Below are positions 1-8,412 of a DNA stretch of 55,522 nt, piece after piece. The stretch lies in assembly GCA_029378245.1 (NCBI GenBank), contig JARKIF010000198.1, positions 1 to 55,522 on the forward strand. The letters run 5' to 3'. This stretch comes from Roridomyces roridus (Eukaryota > Basidiomycota > Agaricomycetes > Agaricales > Mycenaceae). Within the stretch, counting starts at the first letter, position 1. Each line of letters begins with the position of its first letter. The position numbers were made by a program, and so were the translations under genes. The notes under the pieces are model-generated. The model ran no database searches. It saw nothing but the letters and a program-made list of their open reading frames with translations, and had not been told where the DNA came from.

Positions 1-647
1 TCCTTCGCTGTCTGGTATGCTTGGGTCCTGGATATGAATGTTCTGGAGGATGCGAGCAAGTCGGGGTTTTGGACTTGAGGACCCATTTCGTCAATCAAGT
101 CGGCGTAAAGACGACGTATTGCCTCAAGGTAATCTCGCTCCAATTCGGTGAGATCAGATTCTTTGGCCTGAGAGATATTTAGTGTGCACCGAGTTGTCAA
201 CAAAACTAAGGCGCGCCTTGGCTATTACAGAAAGTATCAAGTCGCTTCCCTCTTTCAGTTGGTGCCTAACTCGGACCAATGAAGCCTCCAAAATGAGTTG
301 GAGAAGTTGCAGTTTATCCTCTTCATCGGGAAGAGCTCCTGTCTTTTCCATCCATTCCCAAACCAAGTGAATGATAGTCGATGGATCGTCGACGTCTTCG
401 GAGCTATCGTGGGCGATAGTCATAATGCATCTGGACGGTAGCACGGTCAAAGACACGGAACAAGTCGCTTTGGTGGTCCTGGACAGAGTGTTTGCCAAAG
501 GGAGGCAAGACTGTCAAGTAACGAGTGCCAAAGTTTGGAATCCGTCGATTGCCCACGCCGGTTCCTTGGACGGAAAGCAGGTGGTTTTTCTGGTCTTGGA
601 TCGACGAGCCCAAGGATAGACATTGCCTCGAGTAAAGACAGCGACAT
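1..647 (-). CDS. Unrecognised protein, tandem copy 1 (3' part outside window)
   Basis: I do not recognise this family. The ATG at 647 opens MSLSLLEAMSILGLVD and is the same start as in the copy at 1408-2484. Downstream in other frames come an acidic helical stretch (WEWMEKTGALPDEEDK, then LILEASLVRVRHQLKEGSD) and a segment ending YADLIDEMGPQVQNPDL, after which the gene leaves the window. The exons match copy 2 closely, and almost all differences leave the reading frame open, which argues for real coding. The last clear intron would end at CTCTCAG, but its donor side reads AAG then GC rather than GT. A frame change near 490-500 is not resolved: it is either a missed intron or a frameshift. No membrane segment or catalytic motif was seen. 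The gene is real or recently was; its function is unknown. Confidence 0.5.
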
Positions 648-680
648 TGATTGGTTTTCAGCAAGAGGTGGTATCGAGTC
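1..680. repeat. Tandem segmental duplication, unit 1
   Basis: Bases 1-680 match 1831-2505 in the same orientation at a constant offset of about 1,830 bp. Similarity covers exons and introns and breaks off just upstream of the two start codons (about 680 and 2505). Confidence 0.85.
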
Positions 681-1057
681 ATGACACAGAAAAAGGGGTG
701 GCCAAAAAAGGCAAATCAAGACTGGGTGCACGGCTTTCGACGACGGGCAGTGAAACGAGCTGGTATATCGACTAATTATCACAATTTCCGAGTTCAACCG
801 TAGATGATTTTCCGGCCTTCTTTCCGATGCGTCCTGACCGTTTCATGGAATCCAGGTGTAATAATAGGTCATCCGCAAAAATCATGTTATAAAGGCGGTG
901 ACGACGTCCGTATTGAGGTGGTTAACCGAGAACGGTTGAAGAAGTGCCGACTAGATCTCTGTACAATACTTAAGGAACCCGTCATTTTTTGGGAAACAGT
1001 TCATCTGGGAGACTCGTCAAGAGCCGCAACAAACCAAAAACCATGCGGCGGACATAC

Positions 1058-1175
1058 CGGTAAGGTCATCGACATAATCAAGGACTTCCTGGAGTTCAGG
1101 TAGCGACAAGTTGAAATGGTCCTCGCTCATTTCCGCGAGAATCTGCCCAAAAACGCGTTGTATTTCGGCAGCCAT
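1058..1175 (-). CDS. Possible short exon of an unrecognised gene
   Basis: From the ATG at 1175 the minus strand reads MAAEIQRVFGQILAEM, then LSLPELQEVLDYVDDL, ending at a GTATG donor at 1057. The composition is helical, acidic and protein-like, unlike the neighbouring shadow frames. No clear acceptor and second exon were found. It may be the start of a small gene or a remnant of copy 1's upstream neighbour. The rest of 648-1407 shows no other convincing coding segment. Confidence 0.25.
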
Positions 1176-1407
1176 TTCTGTTTCGATAGTTTGATTGCTG
1201 GGTCATCAATCGGTGGGAGACCACAGGGCATGACCATGTCATGTGAACCCCGCGTCTCGAATGCGGGCCCAAGCTTGCGGTCTCTGTACGCTTGGAAGTA
1301 AAGGGTGCAATGGAAACATGAGAGGTCGGAGAGGCCGAAGTAGGGATAGGGAACAAGAGCCGGAGTGGTTGGGTCAAGATAGATGTGCAGGTGATGAGAT
1401 AACAAGA

Positions 1408-2484
1408 TCATTTCAGGATGGGGGTGAGGGCAGGGGGGAGGTTGCCTCGTTGAATGCGGTTCCATGCCGAGTCAATGGCAAGCGCCACATATTGATCCTC
1501 CCAGGCATGTGGGGCATATGAGTGCAGCGCAGCTCTCAAATACGAGCGAACACGCGTTTCGAATGCAGGGGTGGATCGAAAGGCGGGTGTAGGACCCGGC
1601 ACGGGGAGCACTTGGATGTGGAGCGGCACGGAAAGTATGGCTCGGACGGAAGGTTTCCGCGCCGCGCGTATTATGGTAACCCATTGATCGCACGGAGTCT
1701 TCAATTCGTCTACAAGACACAGTATTGAAGCTACAAAGTCCATTTCAGTACCGTTGAAGATCCAAAGCTGAAGACCAACCTTCCCCGAGCTGCCATTCAA
1801 TCTGGTGGAGCCAGAGCCAGCCTTTCAGTTTCTCCTTGGCTCTTTGGTATGCTTGAGCCCTGGATATGAATGTTCTGGAGGACATGATCAAATCGGGATT
1901 CTGGACTTGAAGACCCATTTGGTCAATCAAGTCGGCGTAAAGACGGCGTGTTTCCTCGAGGAAGGTCTGCTCCAGCTCGGTGAGATTGGTAGATTGTTTG
2001 GCCTGAGAGATATTTAGTATATGTCGGGGAATTAACGAAAGTATGACACGCCTTGGCTATTACAGAAAGCACGAAGTCGCTTCCCTTTTTCAGTTGGTGC
2101 CGAACTCGGACCAATGAAGCCTCCAAAATGAGTTTGAGGATTTTCAGTTTATCCTCTTCATCGGGAAGAGCTCCTGTCTTTTCCATCCATTCCCAGACAG
2201 AGTGTATGACATCCGACGGATCGTCTTGCGAGCTATCGTGAGCGACAGTCATCATGCATCTCGACGGGGAGAACGGTCAAAGACACGGCACAAGTCGCCT
2301 TGGCAGTTCCAGACAGAGTGCTGGCGAAAAGGGAAGCAAGACTGTCAAGTAACGAATGCCAAAGTTTAGAATCTGTCGATTGACCACGGCGGGCCCCGGG
2401 CCTTGGGCGAAAAGCAGGCGGCTTTTCTGGCTTCAGGTCCACGAGTCCAAGGATGGACATTGCCTCGGGTAAAGACAGAGACAT
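1408..2484 (-). CDS. Unrecognised protein, tandem copy 2
   Basis: This is a paralog of the gene at 1-647 with no recognised family. The start at 2484 (MSLSLPEAMSILGLVD) is conserved with copy 1. It is followed by the segment WEWMEKTGALPDEEDK, a helical stretch LILEASLVRVRHQLKKGSD, then YADLIDQMGLQVQNPDL and SRAQAYQRAKEKLKGW. A C-terminal block holds LQLWIFNGTEMDFVASIL, ILSVPLHIQVLPVPGPTPAF and YVALAIDSAWNRIQRG, and ends at a stop at 1408. The frame changes between 2250 and 2340 relative to copy 1, where copy 2 carries one extra base, so this copy may be frameshifted. A LINE sits 149 bp upstream of the start codon and may disturb the promoter. The boundaries of internal exons are approximate. 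Confidence 0.45.
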
Positions 2485-2505
2485 GAGCAAGATGGTATCG
2501 AGTCA
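1831..2505. repeat. Tandem segmental duplication, unit 2
   Basis: This is the partner of 1-680 in direct orientation. It contains the 5' half of copy 2 of the unrecognised gene. Unit 1 continues to the left of the window, so the full unit length is unknown. Confidence 0.85.
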
Positions 2506-2632
2506 TCATGGCAGGAAAGGGGCGAGTGAGATTTTTCTGGTATCTTGTGTGCACTCTTGTGCACTGCGGTCTGCGTCCTGGGCTGTAGGGCTACTAAAAT
2601 TATGATAGAGCTGCGGGATCTCGAAGTGCGCC

Positions 2633-2649
2633 GAATACTTTATACGAAA
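2633..2649. repeat. Target-site duplication, 5' copy
   Basis: GAATACTTTATACGAAA occurs here and again, identically, at 6537-6553 immediately after the poly-A tail of the LINE. A perfect 17-bp flanking repeat is the expected mark of target-primed reverse transcription. Confidence 0.93.
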
Positions 2650-5600
2650 AGGGCACGCAACCCAACGGCCAGCCGAAATACGAAAAAGACTCCAAGAAGA
2701 TGGCAGACATGGCAAAGCAGTACCACGAGAATCTGCAATCCGTTCGTCCCAATACACCACCCGAGACTCGGGAAACGAAAATCAGAGATGTAACGGGAAG
2801 GGTCAAACGGAAAACGACCGATGCGCAGAAAGAAGAATTGAAGAGGAACTTGACATACGAAGACGTTGAATATGCACTGAAGAAATCCAAAAACAATAGT
2901 GCCCCAGGCCTAGACGGCATCCCCTACGAGTTGTGGAAGACGCTCCACGACAGGTACCGCTCGGCGGTGAAGAACAATAAGCCTGGGTTTGATGTGTTGG
3001 GACTGCTGCTCGCGGAATACGAAGACATCCAGACGCACGGAATGATCCCGGGGAGCAAGTTCTCAGAGAGCTGGATGTGCCCACTCTACAAGAAGAATGA
3101 CAAGGCGAATATTGCAAACTATAGGCCGATCTCGCTGTTAAATACGAGGTACAAGATCATGACCAAAGCACTTGCCTTGAAGCTGGCCAAGGTGGCACCC
3201 GACCTCATACACCCAAGCCAAGCCGGCTTCGTCCCCGGCCGCCAAATTCGAGACCAGATCTGGCTGACGAAGAGGATTATAGAGTGGGCAGAGGCCACAG
3301 AGAAGAACGGGGTGATCGTGGCACTGGATCAAGAGAAGGCCTACGATAAAATAGAACACGACTACCTATGGCGAACCCTGGAGAACTTCGAGATCCCAGA
3401 TGAATTCATAAACTCAGTAAGAACACTGTACAGCGATGCATGGACGTATGTAATGATCAACGGCGAACGCAGCACGGAAGCCTTCAAAGTAACTAGGGGA
3501 GTCCGACAAGGAGACCCGCTATCCTGCCTCCTCTTCGACCTCGCCATAGAACCCCTCGCCGAATCACTGAGACAATCCGACCTCAAAGGCCTCAAGCTAA
3601 AGGAAGTGAGGGACAAACTAATAGCCACCCTGTTCGCCGACGACACGATGGTGTACCTTGATGCCGAAGACGATTTCGGAGATTTGCTGGACATCCTAGA
3701 CGAGTGGTGCATCGCAGCTGGGGCTAAATTCAATATCAGTAAGACGGAGATGATCCCAATAGGAAAACTAGATCACCGAGACAAGGTACGCGCCAACCGT
3801 TTCGTGAACGGCATGAATGGCACCCCAATACCAGCACACATCAGAATAGCGAAGGAGGGGGAGCCGATAAGAACCCTGGGCACCTGGGTCGGAAACGGAG
3901 TACACCAAGTCGACGCGTGGGCCAAGACGATCGAGAAGGTGGATGACGCCCTTGACAGATGGGAACTAGGACATCCAACGATGGAAGGACGGCGTCTGAT
4001 CATCCTAATGGTCGTCGGGGGAATGACACAGTTCCTGGCAACAACCCAAGGGATGCCCAAGGAAGTAGAAACCAGACTGGAGAAAAGAGTCAGGAGCTTC
4101 CTTTGGGCTGAAAAGTCGAATGTGACAGTAAATCAGGAGACGATGTACGCCTCCACTGACGAGGGAGGCAAAAACCTGCTGGACATTGTAGCGAGAAACG
4201 AAGCGATAGCAGTGACATGGCTAAGATCTTACCTGAACTTCGGACCAGACCGCCCCCTCTGGTGTTTCGTAGCGGACGAACTCCTCGCAAAGAAAGTCTC
4301 GAAAGACGTCAGGGACAAGTTTGACGAAGACATGAGGAAGAACGCGTACCTCCAGTCCTGGTTTCCCAAGCAAAAAGGAAAAGATACCGTGAAAAAGGAC
4401 CTGGCAGGAATGATCAACGTCGGGAAGAAGTACGGAGTTGACCTGGATGGGGTTGCAGTGTCGAGGGAAATCCAGAACGAAATGACCATTTGGTACCACC
4501 GGAAGTCCTGGGCCAACGTGTCACTGTTCACTGCCGAAGACAAGATAAACAAATGTCTGTGGGATAACCATAAGATACGCACAGTGAAGCACACGGTCGA
4601 GCTCGGCCGAAAGATGAGCGCACCTCGGCACAGACCACACCGCCGATGTAACTGCGCCGCGTGCCAAATGACGAAAGCAGTGACGGGATGCACAAACCCG
4701 CATAACTGCTATAGGCAGGCAAGAGACCTCCTAGACACACTCGAAGAAAAGTGGGACCCTAGGCAGAGACAGCCTGAAGACTATGAGATGTACCTTGAGG
4801 GAGAACAGGACGAGAACACACACACCTTCGACCCAAGGGTTACAACGACAGGAGGAGTGGCGGACGCCTTCCGAATTTTCACCAAGTCATCCACCATGAA
4901 TCTGCATGAAACAGCGCCCGACACGGAGCACGACCGAGACCCGGACGAGCCGACAGAGATAGTATACACTGACGGCTCTGCAACAAACAACGGGGGAGCC
5001 AACGCCCGAGCTGGCGCCGGGATATACTATGGCAGAGACGATCCGAGGAACGAGAGCCTGCGGATACCGGAACGCCTCCACCCCTCGAACAACGTGGGAG
5101 AGCTCGTCGCCATCCTACGCGCAGTAGAGAAATGCCCGCCGAGAACGTCACTAGCCATACACAGCGACTCGAAAACGTCAATTGAGGCGGTGACAAAATA
5201 CATGCGACGTAACGAAGATCGTGGTTTCCAAGACATAGCTAACGGGCACCTGGTAAAGACAATTGTCAGTAAGATAAGGAAAAGGAGAGCGCGGACGACG
5301 CTCACCTGGGTGAAAGGCCATGCGGGCAACGAAGGGAACGAGGCAGCAGACGTGCTAGCGGCGGCGGGGTGTGCCAAGCCCATAGCCGATGACATACGGG
5401 TGAAACCAGACTCGAAATTCAGTCTACCCGGGGTGAAACTTAAAACCGTGACGCAATCCAGCGCATATAAGTCAATACAGAAGATAAAACGGAGCCAGAA
5501 GACGTACCAGGAGAAACTCGACCGAAGGACGACAAAGAGGAACATGGATCTAGCCCAGTGGGCAGTGGCAGACCCATCCGACGACCTCCCCTCAGAAAGA

Positions 5601-6536
5601 CTGATATGGAAGTCGACGAAACACAAAGACCTGGGAAGAAGTGTCAGGTTCTTCTTGTGGATGACAATCCATGGGGGATACAAGGTCGGCTCTCACTGGG
5701 TGAACATCCCAGGACACGAGGACAAGGCAGTCTGTAAGAAATGCAACGTTACGGAAACCATGGAACATATCCTGACAAAGTGCGACGCACCAGGCCAGCA
5801 GGAAGTCTGGGATCGTGCGAGCGAATTGTGGAAGCTCAAGACCGGAGAGGAACTGCCGAAACCTACGATGGGTCAGATAATGGCCTGCGCCGCAATGAAG
5901 AAAAATAACGCGGGAACCACACGCCTATTCAGAATCGTGGTGTCCGAATCTGCTCACCTAACGTGGAAGCTCCGCAACGAAAGGGTTATCCAAGGAAACG
6001 ATCCAGCAACCGTGAGGGAAATCCGTGGCCGATGGTTAATGGCCATAAACAGCCGGCTGGCGGTAGACGCGATCCTAACGAACGACTTGAAATACGGAAA
6101 GAAGGCAGTGAAGAAGGAATTGGTGCTGAGCACCTGGAGCAAGGTTCTCCAAAACGAGGACACACTCCCAAAGGACTGGACAAGGGAGACCGGGGTTTTA
6201 GTGGGTATTGGGTGAGAACGATGACGGGGAGACGGCACACCTTTGGTTGCCGGAACCCCTGAGTTCGTCACCTCGAGTCCCACACGAGTGCAGCGACGAT
6301 GGTCGGGCATAGTGCATAAAAGCATTACCGCGGGTGGATAGTTATGTTTTCCTCGGCTGGGTTTCAATTCCACGGCCAAAACCGACGGGGAGGGGAGGAC
6401 CGGCTATGCCGGCCCGAATGATGGTGTATGGAAGCGCGAGAGCGCTAAACAGCACCGGACGGGGTTTCTGTGCATACGATACATGCCCTTTACTTCGACC
6501 CTCCTGCAACGTCCCACAAAAAAAAAAAAAAAAAAA
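2650..6536 (+). mobile_element. 5'-truncated non-LTR retrotransposon (LINE)
   Basis: The element consists of one long reverse transcriptase / RNase H reading frame, a 3' untranslated region of about 300 bp and a run of 18-19 A's ending at 6536. It is bounded by the perfect 17-bp repeats at 2633-2649 and 6537-6553. The reading frame of the ORF is already open at the left boundary (it reads YEKGTQPNG before the first ATG), and the upstream endonuclease domain expected of full-length elements is absent. The insertion was therefore 5'-truncated, as is usual for LINEs. The undamaged 1,171-codon frame and identical target repeats point to a recent insertion. RNase H after the RT fits the Tad1 or I-like groups of fungal LINEs; the clade is an inference. 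Confidence 0.93.
2700..6215 (+). CDS. LINE ORF2 remnant: reverse transcriptase, RNase H, zinc knuckles
   Basis: This would copy element RNA into DNA at the nicked target. Recognisable RT blocks are NNSAPGLDGIPYELWK (about residue 65), ANYRPISLLN (about 140), QAGFVPGRQIRDQ (about 175), motif A VALDQEKAYDKI (about 205), motif B GVRQGDPLSCLLF (about 265) and catalytic FADD (about 315). A cysteine cluster CNCAACQ lies near 650. The RNase H domain spans about 750-890 with all acidic residues in place: YTDGS, NNVGELVAIL, IHSDSKTS and GNEGNEAADVLA. A C-terminal CKKC...H...C knuckle near 1010 is typical of LINE proteins. The ATG at 2700 is only the first in the truncated copy. The endonuclease is missing, so this copy cannot be autonomous, although the RT and RNase H look undamaged. 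Confidence 0.93.
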   Translation: MADMAKQYHENLQSVRPNTPPETRETKIRDVTGRVKRKTTDAQKEELKRNLTYEDVEYALKKSKNNSAPGLDGIPYELWKTLHDRYRSAVKNNKPGFDVLGLLLAEYEDIQTHGMIPGSKFSESWMCPLYKKNDKANIANYRPISLLNTRYKIMTKALALKLAKVAPDLIHPSQAGFVPGRQIRDQIWLTKRIIEWAEATEKNGVIVALDQEKAYDKIEHDYLWRTLENFEIPDEFINSVRTLYSDAWTYVMINGERSTEAFKVTRGVRQGDPLSCLLFDLAIEPLAESLRQSDLKGLKLKEVRDKLIATLFADDTMVYLDAEDDFGDLLDILDEWCIAAGAKFNISKTEMIPIGKLDHRDKVRANRFVNGMNGTPIPAHIRIAKEGEPIRTLGTWVGNGVHQVDAWAKTIEKVDDALDRWELGHPTMEGRRLIILMVVGGMTQFLATTQGMPKEVETRLEKRVRSFLWAEKSNVTVNQETMYASTDEGGKNLLDIVARNEAIAVTWLRSYLNFGPDRPLWCFVADELLAKKVSKDVRDKFDEDMRKNAYLQSWFPKQKGKDTVKKDLAGMINVGKKYGVDLDGVAVSREIQNEMTIWYHRKSWANVSLFTAEDKINKCLWDNHKIRTVKHTVELGRKMSAPRHRPHRRCNCAACQMTKAVTGCTNPHNCYRQARDLLDTLEEKWDPRQRQPEDYEMYLEGEQDENTHTFDPRVTTTGGVADAFRIFTKSSTMNLHETAPDTEHDRDPDEPTEIVYTDGSATNNGGANARAGAGIYYGRDDPRNESLRIPERLHPSNNVGELVAILRAVEKCPPRTSLAIHSDSKTSIEAVTKYMRRNEDRGFQDIANGHLVKTIVSKIRKRRARTTLTWVKGHAGNEGNEAADVLAAAGCAKPIADDIRVKPDSKFSLPGVKLKTVTQSSAYKSIQKIKRSQKTYQEKLDRRTTKRNMDLAQWAVADPSDDLPSERLIWKSTKHKDLGRSVRFFLWMTIHGGYKVGSHWVNIPGHEDKAVCKKCNVTETMEHILTKCDAPGQQEVWDRASELWKLKTGEELPKPTMGQIMACAAMKKNNAGTTRLFRIVVSESAHLTWKLRNERVIQGNDPATVREIRGRWLMAINSRLAVDAILTNDLKYGKKAVKKELVLSTWSKVLQNEDTLPKDWTRETGVLVGIG

Positions 6537-6553
6537 GAATACTTTATACGAAA
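6537..6553. repeat. Target-site duplication, 3' copy
   Basis: This is identical to 2633-2649 and directly abuts the poly-A tail of the LINE. Together the two copies define the empty site, which would have lain between the divergent genes starting at 2484 and 6659. Confidence 0.93.
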
Positions 6554-6658
6554 GAGGTGGTCGAATGGAGTGATGTGCTTGCCCATGCTTGCCACTGAAC
6601 TTTGAACGCGAACTCGAACAGTGAATATGCTCATCACACACACGCTTTCACCACACCA

Positions 6659-6910
6659 ATGTCTTCGTTAACCAACGCTCCTCCTAAGCGGGACCTTGCC
6701 GTGTATCAGTACCTGCCTCTCTACCAACATCCACGGTTGCAAGATGGTCACCTACGAGAGTTCAGATCGTTTGAACCAAGAAAGCCGCCGCCGCCTCTTG
6801 TAAGCCTCTTCTCTTAGGTCCCTTCTACAATTTTACTGAAGATTTCGTAGACAAAGGCCATGGATGATTTTGTGCAGTGTCTCGACAGCAAGAGGCAGCA
6901 GATCAAGTGA
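6659..6910 (+). CDS. Small protein of 66 residues, two exons
   Basis: I do not recognise the family. Exon 1 (6659-6799) encodes 47 residues beginning MSSLTNAPPKRDLAVYQYLP and ends in a proline run just before a GTAAG donor. A 51-bp intron ends at TTTCGTAG (6850), and exon 2 (6851-6910) adds TKAMDDFVQCLDSKRQQIK and a stop. Clean splice signals, phase-0 joining and a context CACCAATG at the start make this a credible gene despite its size. The protein is basic and hydrophilic with no signal peptide or membrane segment. Its start lies 105 bp from the LINE, which occupies what was probably a divergent promoter shared with the gene ending upstream at 2484. Confidence 0.5.
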
Positions 6911-7211
6911 TCCGTGACACACTAGTGATAGCTCCGGATGTGTGGGATGTCATACCAAAATCCACAAAGGGCTGAGAGAGGCATGACAAGGTCGGTGGGA
7001 CTAGTATCAAGTCAAGAGAGATGGGTTTAGACTGGTGGAGAGCAAAAGTAGACAGAGGCAACCATGGGCAGACGTCGGCAAGGCACGGAGTTAACGGCGC
7101 TCACGGAGGTAACTCTCAATTTGGAAGTCGGGGGTCCATCACTCGACATCAATCAGTGTCGAGCATCAATTGATCTGCGGCCTCTTGCTCGACAGCATAA
7201 CATCCAACACT

Positions 7212-7910
7212 ATGATCGCCCTTTGCGGTCTGTTCTACGTGATGCGGGAGATTCGCCCCCCTATGTCCTGGGCTTGGGTGGATAGTAGTTATTTCCTAGA
7301 CCTATGCATTATCAGCAGGCTCCAGGAGACTTACCTGCATTTGCTGGCCGCGATGGACACTGTTCACTTTACCTGCGCAAAGTATTTCCTGGCCCTCCGC
7401 GACGGAAGCTCATCCAGTCGTGCGGTACAAGAGTTTCGGACTGCGTGCAAGTGCGTGGTAGAGCACATTGCTCGGGTCAAGGAACACTGGGACGAAGCTG
7501 CCGCAGATCTGTTGGAGTACCTGCCGCTGCACCCTCTCGAGTGCCTCGAGCAGCTGCTGCTCTCAGGCATGTATCCCTCTTGCGATCACCATCCTGCGGA
7601 GCGTAACAAAGTACTCTCCCTACTGCCCTCGTTGCATCGCTCAGCAAAGAGTCAAGCCGACGTTCTCGAGGACCTTTACAGGGAGCTGGAGAAAGACATT
7701 TTGTACATCGATGCCGACTCGAGGTGTATCGCAGAATTGCCGCATACCGCCCTCAATGTCGCGCTCGCCGCTCTGATTTGGCAGGAGTGGGGGCTGGCGC
7801 AATATCGCGGGGATTTGCATCTCGCCCGGGTCTGGGATTGGGATGGAAAGCCCAGCAACTATCATACCACTCACTTGATAAACGAGTCGCAGCAGAGGGA
7901 TGAAACTTGA
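7212..7910 (+). CDS. Unrecognised helical protein
   Basis: No known family is evident. The open frame reads from MIALCGLFYVMREIR through a mostly helical protein: RLQETYLHLLAAMD, AVQEFRTACKCVVEH, LEYLPLHPLECLEQLLL, VLEDLYRELEKDILY, LNVALAALIWQEWG. It stops at 7908-7910. The frame is open from about 7158, and an upstream exon beginning with the ATG at 7064 (MGRRRQGTELTALTE before a GTAACT donor) is possible, though the phase of the join does not fit cleanly. The start is therefore uncertain. No catalytic motif, signal peptide or membrane helix stands out. The gene ends 15 bp before an F-box pseudogene that belongs to a duplicated block. Confidence 0.5.
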   Translation: MIALCGLFYVMREIRPPMSWAWVDSSYFLDLCIISRLQETYLHLLAAMDTVHFTCAKYFLALRDGSSSSRAVQEFRTACKCVVEHIARVKEHWDEAAADLLEYLPLHPLECLEQLLLSGMYPSCDHHPAERNKVLSLLPSLHRSAKSQADVLEDLYRELEKDILYIDADSRCIAELPHTALNVALAALIWQEWGLAQYRGDLHLARVWDWDGKPSNYHTTHLINESQQRDET

Positions 7911-7924
7911 CCCAAGAATTCATG

Positions 7925-8267
7925 TTCTCTACGAGCTGAGCCCAGCTGCCCTGAAAAGTTGCTCCCTCGTCGCGTGAAACTTCCGTGTTGCAAGTTAACG
8001 CAAGTTACGCAACTTGTTCCGCTTCGTCAGGTTGCAGGCCGACGACAGGAGGCGCTTTATGTTTCCTCCCGAGCCAAAACGCGACAATTACGACGCCATA
8101 CGCGCTCTTCTGGAGAAACATACAGTGACACGAACTTGAATGATCGAGAACAGCATTTCCGGGATACGACCGCACTCTTGCAGAGCAACCTGCCGAGAGC
8201 TCATGCAACTGGCCGGCTTTTGGTGGGGGAGTTTGAATATGAAGATGTGTGGTATCTTGACTAGCTG
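7925..8267 (+). pseudogene. F-box-like gene remnant with internal deletion
   Basis: This is a decayed copy of the intact gene at 34797-35981, in the opposite orientation. The 5' part matches the codons for ELSIVALKNCSLVASNFR and RNLFHFVRLQADN, but with stops and small indels. It then passes through KRDNYDAIRALLE, jumps over most of the gene (roughly 800 bp missing), and resumes at the conserved C-terminus TALLQSNLPRAHATGRLL...DVWYLD with its stop at about 8262-8264. The 5' start codon region is missing as well. It lies at the edge of an inverted duplication, with a fragment of the TPR gene behind it as at the intact locus. Confidence 0.8.
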
Positions 8268-8278
8268 TACTGTTTACA

Positions 8279-8396
8279 ATCGATCTCTGCTTTGCGTCAA
8301 TTTGCCCGTAGCAAGGCCGCCTTTTCCCACTCGACAGCCTTCTCCAACGCAGTGTCCCTCCGCTCCGACATAAGTACCCGAAACCTCCCAATGACC
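8279..8396 (-). pseudogene. Duplicated 3' end of the TPR protein gene
   Basis: The minus strand here repeats the last coding stretch of the neighbouring TPR gene (compare 8409-8540). MSERRDTALEKAVEWEKAALLRAN corresponds to the real C-terminus MSERRDDALEKVAEWERACGKGL, followed by a diverged tail. There is no room for an independent gene. A third version of the same 3' end lies at 34695-34794, again beside an F-box-like gene. Confidence 0.75.
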
Positions 8397-8412
8397 AGCC
8401 TACTATTCATAT

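Noticed and set aside
3362..5683. Long minus-strand open frames opposite the LINE coding region
   Set aside because: They mirror the codon structure of the RT/RNase H frame and show no protein motifs of their own.
2700..6215. Classifying the element as an LTR retrotransposon because it has RNase H
   Set aside because: There are no long terminal repeats, integrase or protease; a poly-A tail and variable-length target duplication are typical of a LINE.
6519..6536. A-run as an ordinary simple repeat
   Set aside because: It is directly followed by the second target-site copy and preceded by the LINE 3' region, so it is the retrotransposon tail.
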